A stretch of 7,365 nt of DNA. It comes from Rickettsiales bacterium (lineage in GTDB: Bacteria > Pseudomonadota > Alphaproteobacteria > Rickettsiales > UBA3002). Location: contig JAJTIB010000028.1 in assembly GCA_021300075.1 (NCBI GenBank), forward strand, positions 1 through 7,365, given 5' to 3'. The notes beneath the pieces were generated by a model. That model was not told where the DNA came from and did not search any database. It was given only the letters and a program-made list of their open reading frames with translations. The translations under genes and the position numbers were made by a program. Of the stretch, positions 1 to 6,801 are shown piece after piece; position 1 is the first letter of the stretch; every line of letters begins with the position of its first letter.

Positions 1-15
1 TAAAACCAGCGCCCT

Positions 16-303
16 ATGGCACTTACCGATCACGAAATGCGTCACGTCGCCAAGCTCGCCCGCCTCCGGCTGACGGAGGCGGAAATCCCTCATTATGCGC
101 GCGAGATTAATGGCATTCTGAAATGGATTGAGCAGCTGGGCGAAGTGAATACGGAGGCAGTGGCGCCGCTTGCCAGCGTGTCGAACCAGACCCTGCCCTG
201 GCGCGAAGATAAGGTGACGGATGGCACTATGCAGGAGCAGGTGCTGAAAAACGCATCGGGCGCGCAATATGGCTGTTTCACCGTGCCGAAAGTGATTGAG
301 TGA
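16..303 (+). CDS. gatC: Asp/Glu-tRNA amidotransferase subunit C (GatC)
   Basis: This 95-residue protein has the usual GatC length and family pattern: the N-terminal 'HVAKLARLRLTEAE' helix, the 'INGILKWIEQL' helix, the 'VAPLASV' segment, and a C-terminal 'FTVPKVIE' ending (family usual: F.VPKV.E). GatC is the small belt-like subunit that wraps around GatA and stabilises its contact with GatB in the cytoplasmic GatCAB complex, which amidates Glu-tRNA(Gln) and often Asp-tRNA(Asn). The ATG at 16 is the only start that keeps the conserved N-terminal helix. I see no clear Shine-Dalgarno sequence in the 15 bases before it. Its TGA stop (301-303) shares one base with the gatA ATG (TGATG), which suggests translational coupling. 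It is first in the gatC-gatA-gatB order. Family assignment is secure; which amide tRNAs are made cannot be told from this window. Confidence 0.96.
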   Translation: MALTDHEMRHVAKLARLRLTEAEIPHYAREINGILKWIEQLGEVNTEAVAPLASVSNQTLPWREDKVTDGTMQEQVLKNASGAQYGCFTVPKVIE

Positions 304-1784
304 TGACTAGCCCCACCCACATGACGCTCGCTGAAATCCGCGATCAGCTTCGTGCGAAGAAAATTTCCGCGGCGGAGCTTGCGGATCTGCATCTTGCGGC
401 CATCGAAAAACATAATCCCAGCCTCAATGCCTATGTGCATCTGACGCCGGAAATGGCGCGGGCGCAGGCCAAAGCGAGTGATGCAAAACTCGCGCGCGGC
501 GAAGGCGGGGCGCTTGAAGGCATCCCCATCGGCATGAAGGATTTATTCTGCACCAAGGGTGTGGCATCGCAAGCCGCCTCGAAGATTCTTTCGGGCTTCA
601 AGCCGGAATATGAATCAACCGTCAGCGCGAAATTATTCGATGCCGGTGCGGTGATGCTGGGCAAGACCAATATGGATGAATTTGCCATGGGCTCGGCCAA
701 TATCACGAGCACCTATGGCCCTTGCGTGAACCCGTGGAGACGCCAAGACGCACCAGAGAAAAACCTCGTGCCCGGCGGGTCTTCTGGTGGCTCGGCAGCG
801 GCGGTGGCGGCGGGTCTTGGCTATATGGCAACGGGAACGGATACGGGCGGTTCCATCCGCCAGCCTGCGTCTTTCACGGGCATTGTCGGCATCAAACCCA
901 CCTATGGCCGCTGCTCGCGCTGGGGCATTATCGCCTTTGCTTCCTCGCTCGATCAGGCCGGGCCCATGACGCGCAGCGTGCGCGACGCGGCGATTTGCCT
1001 TGGGGTGATGAGCGGGCATGATGCGAAAGATTCCACCTCCGCCCGCCTTGCTGTGCCGGATTTTGAGGCGGTGCTGGGGCAAAGCATCAAGGGTATAAAA
1101 GTGGGGATTCCCAAAGAATATAAAATGGACGGGATGCGCGCTGATATTCTCGCCGAATGGGAAAAAGGCGAAGCAATGCTGAAAGCGGCGGGGGCGGAAA
1201 TTGTGCCGGTATCGCTGCCCCATACGCGCTATGCGCTGCCGACTTATTACATCATTGCGCCGGCCGAATGTTCCTCCAACCTCGCGCGCTATGACGGGGT
1301 ACGTTATGGCCTGCGCGTGATGGAAGAGGGCGACGCGCTAAGTGATATGTATGAAAAAACCCGCGCCGCCGGGTTTGGCTCGGAGGTCAAACGCCGGATT
1401 CTGATAGGCACGTATGTTCTGAGCGCCGGTTATTATGATGCGTATTACAAAAAGGCGCAGCGCGTGCGTGCGCTCATCGCTCAGGATTTCAAACAGGCCT
1501 TTGCAACATGCGATATGCTGCTGACGCCGACAGCACCATCGGACGCTTTTGCCATTGGCGAGAATCAGGACGATCCGCTCGCCATGTATCTGAATGACGT
1601 ATTCACCGTGCCTACCTCGCTTGCGGGTCTGCCGGGGCTGGCGCTACCCACCGGGCTTTCCGCCGCCGGTCTGCCGCTCGGGCTGCAACTGATTGGCCGT
1701 GCCTTTGATGAGGAAACAATCTTCACAGCCGCGCATGTGATTGAGCAGGCGGCGGGCTTCACCCACAAGCCGGGGGGATGGTGA
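303..1784 (+). CDS. gatA: Asp/Glu-tRNA amidotransferase subunit A (GatA), amidase
   Basis: GatA is the glutaminase of GatCAB: it frees ammonia from glutamine and passes it to GatB. The 493-residue product is full length and has an intact amidase-signature triad: Lys79 in 'IGMKD', Ser160 (the cis-Ser) in 'PGGSSGGSAAA', and Ser184 in 'DTGGSIRQPAS'. The 24-residue spacing between the two serines matches the family. Other typical motifs are 'GKTNMDEFAMGS' (120-131), 'GIKPTYGRCSRWG' (196-208) and, near the C-terminus, 'PTAPSDAF' and 'LPGLALPTGLS'. The segment 'NPWRRQDAPEKN' just before the Ser loop resembles the insertion seen in alphaproteobacterial GatA. I chose ATG 303 because it overlaps the gatC stop as TGATG. 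GTG 300, one codon earlier, and ATG 321, which begins 'MTLAEIRDQL', are alternatives. The TGA stop at 1782-1784 is followed by a repeat-filled spacer before gatB. Confidence 0.97.
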   Translation: MTSPTHMTLAEIRDQLRAKKISAAELADLHLAAIEKHNPSLNAYVHLTPEMARAQAKASDAKLARGEGGALEGIPIGMKDLFCTKGVASQAASKILSGFKPEYESTVSAKLFDAGAVMLGKTNMDEFAMGSANITSTYGPCVNPWRRQDAPEKNLVPGGSSGGSAAAVAAGLGYMATGTDTGGSIRQPASFTGIVGIKPTYGRCSRWGIIAFASSLDQAGPMTRSVRDAAICLGVMSGHDAKDSTSARLAVPDFEAVLGQSIKGIKVGIPKEYKMDGMRADILAEWEKGEAMLKAAGAEIVPVSLPHTRYALPTYYIIAPAECSSNLARYDGVRYGLRVMEEGDALSDMYEKTRAAGFGSEVKRRILIGTYVLSAGYYDAYYKKAQRVRALIAQDFKQAFATCDMLLTPTAPSDAFAIGENQDDPLAMYLNDVFTVPTSLAGLPGLALPTGLSAAGLPLGLQLIGRAFDEETIFTAAHVIEQAAGFTHKPGGW

Positions 1785-1787
1785 TTT

Positions 1788-1933
<146 letters not shown>

Positions 1934-1937
<4 letters not shown>

Positions 1938-3388
1938 CCTACCGCATCCAAGGAAGAACCGGCGAATGGGAAGTGGTCATCGGCCTCGAAGTTCACGCGC
2001 AGGTGACCTCCGAATCCAAATTATTCTCAGGCGCGGGCGTGGGGTTCGGTGCCGAGCCTAATGCTAATGTTTCCTTTGTAGATGCGGCAATGCCGGGCAT
2101 GTTACCCGTCATCAATGCGCGCTGTATTGAACAGGCGGTGCGTACCGGGCTTGGCATCAATGCGACTATCAATCTGCATTCGGTGTTTGACCGGAAAAAT
2201 TATTTCTATGCCGATTTGCCGCAGGGCTATCAGATCTCGCAATATCTTGAGCCGATTGTGGGTAAGGGATCCCTCACGATTGATCTGCCGGAAGGCTCGC
2301 GCACCATCGGCATCACCCGCCTGCATCTGGAGCAGGATGCGGGGAAATCTCTGCATGAACACTCGCCGAAATTCTCGTTTATTGATCTGAACCGCGCCGG
2401 CGTCGCGCTCATGGAAATTGTGAGTGAGCCGGAGATGCGCTCGCCCGAAGAAGCGGGTGCGTATCTCAAGAAGCTCCGCACGATTCTCATGTATCTGGGC
2501 ACCTGTGATGGCGATATGGAAAAGGGCAATATGCGCTGCGACGCGAATGTTTCCGTCCGCCGCCCGGGCGACGAAAAACTCGGCACGCGCTGCGAAATCA
2601 AGAATGTGAATTCTGTAAAATTCCTGATGAAAGCGATCGAGTTTGAGGCCGCGCGGCAGGTGGAAATTCTGGAATCGGGTGGCAAGATTGATCAGGAAAC
2701 CCGGCTCTATGACTCAGAAACAGGTGAAACCCGCACCATGCGCTCAAAAGAAGACGCGCATGATTACCGCTATTTTCCCGACCCCGATTTATTGCCGCTG
2801 GTGCTGACGGAAGAATTTGTAGAAACCATCCGCAAAACTCTGCCTGAACTGCCCGACCAGAAAAAAGCACGCTACATCGAAACCCTCGGGCTTTCGGCTT
2901 ATGATGCGGCAGTGCTGACAAGCGAAAAAGAAATCGCCGATTATTACGAGGCGGTGGCAAAAGGCCATGACGCGAAAATCGCCGCCAATTGGGTCACGGC
3001 CGAGTTATTTGGGCGGCTCAATAAAGCGGGGCTTGCCATTACCCAGTCGCCAGTGAGTGCGGCCGCACTTGGGGAGATGATCGGGCTGATTGAAGATAAC
3101 ACCATCAGCGGAAAAATCGCTAAAACCGTGTTTGATAAAATGATGGAATCGGGCAAGCCGGCCAAGCAGATTGTAGATGAAGAAGGGCTGGTGCAGGTGA
3201 CCGACATGGGCGCCATTGAAGCGGCGGTGGATGCGGTGATTGCGGCGAATCAGGATAAAGTCAGCGAATACCGCGCAGGAAAAGACAAGCTCTACGGGTT
3301 TTTTGTGGGGCAGGTGATGAAGGCCACCGGCGGCAAAGCCAACCCCGGCCTTCTCAATGAGAGTTTAAAGAAAAAACTGGGTGGGTAA
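1934..3388 (+). CDS. gatB: Asp/Glu-tRNA amidotransferase subunit B (GatB)
   Basis: GatB is the kinase/amidotransferase subunit. It uses ATP to activate the misacylated Glu or Asp on the tRNA, then transfers ammonia delivered from GatA. The 484-residue product shows the family motifs in order: 'VIGLEVHAQV' (15-24, with Glu19 and His21 in the conserved metal-binding element), 'FDRKNYFYADLPQGYQISQ' (85-103), 'HLEQDAGKS' (131-139), 'GDMEKGNMRCDANVSVR' (193-209), 'EIKNVNS' (221-227) and 'DYRYFPDPDLLPL' (277-289). The helical tail and YqeY-like domain, which bind the tRNA, fill the C-terminal third and end 'KATGGKANPGLLNESLKKKL'. I chose ATG 1934 from its Shine-Dalgarno sequence and because the family N-terminus lies just after it. 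It is separated from gatA by a repeat. No terminator is visible after its TAA, and the next gene converges 7 bp away. Confidence 0.97.
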
Positions 3389-3395
3389 GGCCAAC

Positions 3396-4064
3396 TTACG
3401 GATTCACCTTCATCTGCCGCATGAGCTTCACCGCTTCGGGGTGTTTGGGATTGCTGCGTAAAATTGCCTGCAGATCCTCTTTGGCCAGCGCCTTATCGCC
3501 CATCGAAAGGAATAGATCTGCGCGGGCGAGAAGGGCTTCCGTGTTGTTGGGACGCAAGCTCAGCGCGTGGTCGAGGTCTTGGATGGCATCGGTCTTTTTC
3601 CCCATTTTGCGGAGTATGTTTGCGCGTCCTACGAGTAATTCTGCACTCAGCCGGGCATCTACGGTCTCTTCGTCGGCTCCAGGATTCATAGTATTAATCT
3701 GTGCGGTCAGGGTTTTGAGTGCGGCGTCGTTCTTACCCGCGCGCGTATAGGCTTCCACCGTCTGACGGGTGACATATACTCGCAGCACCAGATCGGTGGG
3801 TGGCAGTTTTTCATTTATATGAGTCAGTGCGGTTGCTGCCTGAGTATAACGGCCAAGGCCGTAAAGCGCCATCGCCTGACAATGCTTGGGGCCAATGGAA
3901 TTGTCCGACTTCAACCAGGTTTCGGCCTTGAGCAATGCGGCTTTCGGGTCGCTTGTGGCCAGTTTGGCGCAGGCCTTATAGGTCGGGGTAGCAGTGAAGA
4001 TTTCCGTTGCCTGAGCAGCTGTGGTGAGCATGGACAGAATCAGGATAAAAGAAAGTCTCGGCAT
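3396..4064 (-). CDS. Secreted TPR-repeat protein, function unknown
   Basis: The 222-residue product begins with a hydrophobic signal peptide (residues 1-19) ending in a good signal peptidase I site, 'TAAQA|TE', so it is probably periplasmic. The rest is helical with TPR-like repeats. The clearest are residues about 140-173 ('AELLVGRANILRKMGKKTDA' to 'LRPNN') and about 174-207 ('TEALLARADLFLSMGDKALA' to 'NPKHP'); both keep the TPR Gly/Ala and closing Pro pattern. Weaker repeats are likely at about 60-84 and 92-127. TPR arrays bind other proteins, and no catalytic motif is seen, so a scaffold or assembly role is plausible but unproven. ATG 4064 is chosen because the signal peptide begins there; no strong Shine-Dalgarno sequence precedes it. 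The gene converges on gatB and diverges from the lipoprotein gene. I do not recognise a named family. Confidence 0.85.
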   Translation of the reverse strand: MPRLSFILILSMLTTAAQATEIFTATPTYKACAKLATSDPKAALLKAETWLKSDNSIGPKHCQAMALYGLGRYTQAATALTHINEKLPPTDLVLRVYVTRQTVEAYTRAGKNDAALKTLTAQINTMNPGADEETVDARLSAELLVGRANILRKMGKKTDAIQDLDHALSLRPNNTEALLARADLFLSMGDKALAKEDLQAILRSNPKHPEAVKLMRQMKVNP

Positions 4065-4139
4065 AATCGAACTCTAGAGAAATCATGCCTGTGCCGCAAG
4101 GGGTTGCGCTTGGCACGTAAAATGCATAGAAATTCGGGT
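4065..4139. other. Divergent intergenic region, TPR gene / lipoprotein gene
   Basis: This 75-bp gap must carry the promoters for the TPR gene (leftward) and the lipoprotein gene (rightward), if each has its own. Rightward there is a sigma-54-like sequence (4110-4127). Leftward I see no convincing -35/-10 pair and only a weak Shine-Dalgarno sequence before ATG 4064. No hairpin terminator is seen, as expected between divergent starts. Confidence 0.5.
4110..4127 (+). promoter_or_regulatory. Possible sigma-54 (-24/-12) promoter for the lipoprotein gene
   Basis: The sequence TTGGCACGTAAAATGCAT closely matches the RpoN consensus (TGGCACG, four bases, TTGC plus A/T). The key GG (4112-4113) and GC (4124-4125) are 10 bases apart, as required; the only core mismatch is A for the first T of TTGC. 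Transcription would start near 4136-4138, only a few bases before ATG 4140, giving an almost leaderless message. A chance match is possible, and no activator binding site was identified in the short 75-bp intergenic gap. Confidence 0.35.
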
Positions 4140-4694
4140 ATGAATTCCCTCCCTTCACGATTTGGTGCCTTTGCGCTTGTCTTGATTCTGGCTACCGGGT
4201 TGACCGCGTGCGATCAGGTGAATAACACTTCGCAGGCTTTATCGGTATCCAGCAAGCAGGTGGTCGATAATACGCGGCGCGAATTCAGCGGGTTTTGGCA
4301 ATTAAGCCCGAAGCCGCAACCGCAATTGCCTCAGACGCGCTACTGCTATCAGATGCAGTCCGATATTGTCTGCTACGATACGCCGCAACCGAATAACATC
4401 GCTCGCCTGTCAGGTTATCAGGAGGGCGAGAACATGTCCTTTAATCGCAACGGTGGGGGCTCGCTTGGGTTCAGCGCCTCCTTGCCGCAGGTGCAGGAAG
4501 TATCGGCGATGTACCCTGAAGATACAGGTGCAGTGAATGCGACAGAGAGCGCGCCGCTCGAAACTGGCCCCACCATGATAGACCGCTCCAACGCTTCGCA
4601 GGCTAGTAGCGAATGTATCGAGGGAAGCGGTCCCTTCGCCTGCGGGGAATCACCCTATGTTAAGTCAGCGCCTGTAAGTGGGCCCGCCAGTTAA
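4140..4694 (+). CDS. Small envelope lipoprotein with two CX8C pairs, function unknown
   Basis: The 184-residue product has a type II (lipoprotein) signal: a basic/hydrophobic N-terminus (about residues 7-20) and the lipobox 'LTAC', with Cys24 as the predicted lipidated residue. Asp follows the Cys (+2), which in enterobacteria is the Lol-avoidance signal that keeps lipoproteins in the inner membrane; whether that rule holds here is uncertain. The mature part has the segment 'RYCYQMQSDIVCYDTPQP' (67-84), similar in style to short Cys/Tyr motifs I recall in uncharacterised alphaproteobacterial lipoproteins. It contains two equal-spaced cysteine pairs, Cys69/Cys78 and Cys159/Cys168. The remainder is low in hydrophobicity and rich in Ser, Gly and Pro, so it is probably partly disordered. 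ATG 4140 is preferred because it gives a normal-length signal peptide; ATG 4122 in the same frame would add six residues. Neither has a good Shine-Dalgarno sequence. The stop overlaps the end of convergent hemY. Confidence 0.8.
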   Translation: MNSLPSRFGAFALVLILATGLTACDQVNNTSQALSVSSKQVVDNTRREFSGFWQLSPKPQPQLPQTRYCYQMQSDIVCYDTPQPNNIARLSGYQEGENMSFNRNGGGSLGFSASLPQVQEVSAMYPEDTGAVNATESAPLETGPTMIDRSNASQASSECIEGSGPFACGESPYVKSAPVSGPAS

Positions 4695-5995
4695 GCCCGT
4701 GGCTGAATCTCCGTTTTTGTGGTCTCCTGTTGCTGCCACAGGCTGCTATCGAGTGAACCACACTGGTGGCAATGCAATTCCCATTCCCGTTGCGCGACGC
4801 CACAGTTTTTACAATGCCAGTGCGGCTCGGCGGGTGCATCCATCGCGCGCTTGAGCCAGGTGGTTTCTTCGTTCGCCGCATCAAGCTGCGGCGAGATTTC
4901 CGCCATCAGCGCATAGAGGATTTTGCGGTCATGTGAGCTGATTGCGCGCCGAAGAATTTCCGCCGCCTCTTCATGTCGGCCAAGCCCTGCCGCGATGCCG
5001 GCGCGCAGATAAGCAGTTTCGGCAGAGTTTCTGGCCGAGGCGGTGATATGCCGCGCGAAGCGCGCCTGGCGCGCGGAGGGCAAGGCGCGAATCAGGGCAA
5101 GAGCTTTCTGGACCAGCGCGGCGGGCGGGCTGTCGCTCCAGCGTTGCTTGATAAGGCGCAAGGCGCGTGCGGGCTGACCGGTCTCCTGCAGATGGTCGAT
5201 GAGTGCGAGTGTTGCAGGCGCGAAGTCTGGCGCAAAGTGCGTGGCATGGCGCAATTCACGGTATATTGTGCGCGGCTCGCTTGCCTCCCGCGCCAGAAAA
5301 TAATGGCTGATAGCGGCCAGACGGCGGCGCTCGCCCTCACTTAAGGGGCTGCCGATTTTCCAGCCCTCGGTGCGTTGCAAGACGTCGCGGTAGCGTCCGG
5401 CGCGCAGATATAGATCAATGAGACTGCGAGTGATCGACGGGTCACGCGGATGATGGCTGTCGGCTTCGATCGCCAGGCGCAGTGCGTCGTCGTAGGCGCC
5501 GATTTTGACCTGTTGATCGATCAGTTTACGGGTAGCGTAATGTGCGGTTTCCTTATACCCCAGCAGATGGCGCAGATGCTCGCCCGATTTGGACGCATTG
5601 CCCTGTACTCCCGCCAACTGTGCAGCAATCAGGCGTGGTAGGGCGCTCTCAGGCAAATGATACATGGCCTGCTTTAGGGATTTTTCTGCCGACTTCACAT
5701 CCTGCATCGCGAGTGATGTCACGGCATGGCTGAGTGCATGGAGTCCGCGCTCCATCGTTTGAAAACGACGCTTGTAGCGCCGCCGTTTCGGCCAGGAGAG
5801 AAACTGCCAGCCGATGAGCACGGTCCACGACACGACGATAAGCAGCAACAACAGCCCGAGGAGCACGAGTGCCAGCGCAATACGAATTTCATAGCCAAGC
5901 CAGTAGAGTGTGACAATACCCGGATGATCCATCACGAAGATGGCGCTGACAGAAAGTGGCACCAGCAGAAATAGAAAGAGAAACAGGCGCGGCAT
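4691..5995 (-). CDS. hemY: HemY-type inner-membrane TPR protein of haem synthesis clusters
   Basis: This 434-residue protein fits the proteobacterial HemY family (HemY N-terminal domain plus TPR-like helices), not the Bacillus HemY oxidase, which shares only the name. Two membrane segments lie at about residues 4-21 and 38-63, joined by the conserved loop 'DHPGIVTLYWLGYEI'. A basic stretch, 'WPKRRRYKRRFQTMERG' (68-84), follows, then TPR-like helices to about 385. The C-terminus has a zinc ribbon with Cys395/Cys398 and Cys409/Cys412 ('CKNCGVAQREWELHCHQCG'), typical of alphaproteobacterial forms and similar to the rubredoxin-like end of LapB. Its biochemical role is not settled; location with hemD supports a link to tetrapyrrole synthesis. 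ATG 5995 is chosen because AAGGAG lies 7 nt upstream; TTG 5998 is less likely. The start overlaps the mic60 stop as TGATG. Confidence 0.92.
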   Translation of the reverse strand: MPRLFLFLFLLVPLSVSAIFVMDHPGIVTLYWLGYEIRIALALVLLGLLLLLIVVSWTVLIGWQFLSWPKRRRYKRRFQTMERGLHALSHAVTSLAMQDVKSAEKSLKQAMYHLPESALPRLIAAQLAGVQGNASKSGEHLRHLLGYKETAHYATRKLIDQQVKIGAYDDALRLAIEADSHHPRDPSITRSLIDLYLRAGRYRDVLQRTEGWKIGSPLSEGERRRLAAISHYFLAREASEPRTIYRELRHATHFAPDFAPATLALIDHLQETGQPARALRLIKQRWSDSPPAALVQKALALIRALPSARQARFARHITASARNSAETAYLRAGIAAGLGRHEEAAEILRRAISSHDRKILYALMAEISPQLDAANEETTWLKRAMDAPAEPHWHCKNCGVAQREWELHCHQCGSLDSSLWQQQETTKTEIQPRA

Positions 5996-6801
5996 CAACG
6001 CTCTCCTTCATTAGTCGGAGGAAGTGCAAGCAGTGGTTCAATGGCGCTCAACGCATCAATCACACTGCGGCGCGTTTCATAACTTTGTTGCCAGATAAGA
6101 AAATCGACTGCCGGTTGCTGGGAGAGAATTTCAGCCGCCGCATCAATATCTCCGGCTTCTGCGGCGCTCTCAAGCGGATCGCTCTTAGTAATTTTGCGGA
6201 TGGAAATATAAGGCGCAAGGCGCGCCTTCCAGCTTTTAGTTTCGCTCGCATCGACAAGGGCGACTTTCTGACGTTCGCGGAGTGTTGCCTGCAATGTCTC
6301 GCGCAATTCTTTGCGAGTGGGTATGCCGCCCACCTGTGCACTAAGCGTTTTTACAATCGCCTCGGGCAGTGGCGGGGCGACATGTTGAAGTACTGTCCAT
6401 TCATCGGCAAACATCTTGCCCGACATGACCGCGCGGCGCAGCGCCAGATAAGCAGGGAAGGCCTCGCTGGTTTCTGGTTGGGCAGCAGGAGGGTTTGGGG
6501 CAGGTGCTGAACTTTTAACCTGTAGCTCATAGGTAAGTTCACGCTGCGCCTGTTGAGATTCGGCGAGCGCACGCTCAAGCGCGGTGCGGTCTTCGGCACA
6601 GGTGGCATCCGCCATTGGTGCGGCGGGGCAGTCAGCGGCGGACGCAAGTTCTTGCTTGGCACGTTCCAGATCTTTGGTCAGTCGTTCCTGCGCGTGTCGG
6701 CATGCGAGGATATTTTCCTGCGCTTTGAAATAAGCGCCACTCAGCCCCATCAGCCCGACGAAGATGAGCGCGGTAATACTCCAGGCGAGTTTTTGTCTCA
6801 T
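5995..6801 (-). CDS. Mitofilin-like inner-membrane protein (alphaproteobacterial Mic60)
   Basis: The 268-residue protein has one N-terminal membrane anchor (about residues 8-25) after a very short basic N-terminus. Charged, Gln/Glu-rich segments (about 29-55 and 68-96) probably form a coiled coil. A Pro/Ala linker (98-112) leads to a C-terminal domain (about 115-262) with the mitofilin pattern: 'AYLALRRAVMSGKMFADEW', 'GGIPTRKELRETL', 'YISIRKI' and 'AAEAGDIDAAAEILSQ'. In mitochondria Mic60 shapes crista junctions; alphaproteobacterial homologues bend the inner membrane and contact envelope partners. Its place between hemD and hemY matches the known genomic context of bacterial mic60, which strengthens the call. 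It is shorter than most family members, mainly in the coiled coil and N-terminus. Cys34, Cys58 and Cys68 would lie on the periplasmic side. The start overlaps the hemD stop as ATGA, and the stop overlaps the hemY start. Confidence 0.82.
   Translation of the reverse strand: MRQKLAWSITALIFVGLMGLSGAYFKAQENILACRHAQERLTKDLERAKQELASAADCPAAPMADATCAEDRTALERALAESQQAQRELTYELQVKSSAPAPNPPAAQPETSEAFPAYLALRRAVMSGKMFADEWTVLQHVAPPLPEAIVKTLSAQVGGIPTRKELRETLQATLRERQKVALVDASETKSWKARLAPYISIRKITKSDPLESAAEAGDIDAAAEILSQQPAVDFLIWQQSYETRRSVIDALSAIEPLLALPPTNEGER
6003..6008 (-). promoter_or_regulatory. hemY ribosome binding site
   Basis: On the minus strand AAGGAG (6008 down to 6003) lies 7 nt before ATG 5995, which is ideal spacing, and sits within the last codons of the upstream mic60 gene. 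It decides the hemY start in favour of ATG 5995 over TTG 5998. It is the best Shine-Dalgarno sequence in the hem operon. Confidence 0.75.

Noticed and set aside
1..15. TAA at positions 1-3 as the stop codon of an upstream gene
   Set aside because: Only three bases are visible and the frame upstream is outside the window. A closely spaced upstream gene is possible but cannot be supported.
633..1223. 196-codon open frame on the minus strand inside gatA
   Set aside because: It is a shadow of gatA: GC-rich, His/Arg/Ala-rich translation, no known motif, and it opposes a strongly conserved coding region.
3819..4139. N-terminal extension of the lipoprotein frame back to 3819
   Set aside because: It overlaps the opposing TPR gene, its translation has no family features, and the lipoprotein signal peptide begins at 4140.
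5956..6510. 184-codon plus-strand frame opposite mic60
   Set aside because: It is antisense to a gene with recognisable domains, and the translation has no coherent motif or signal.
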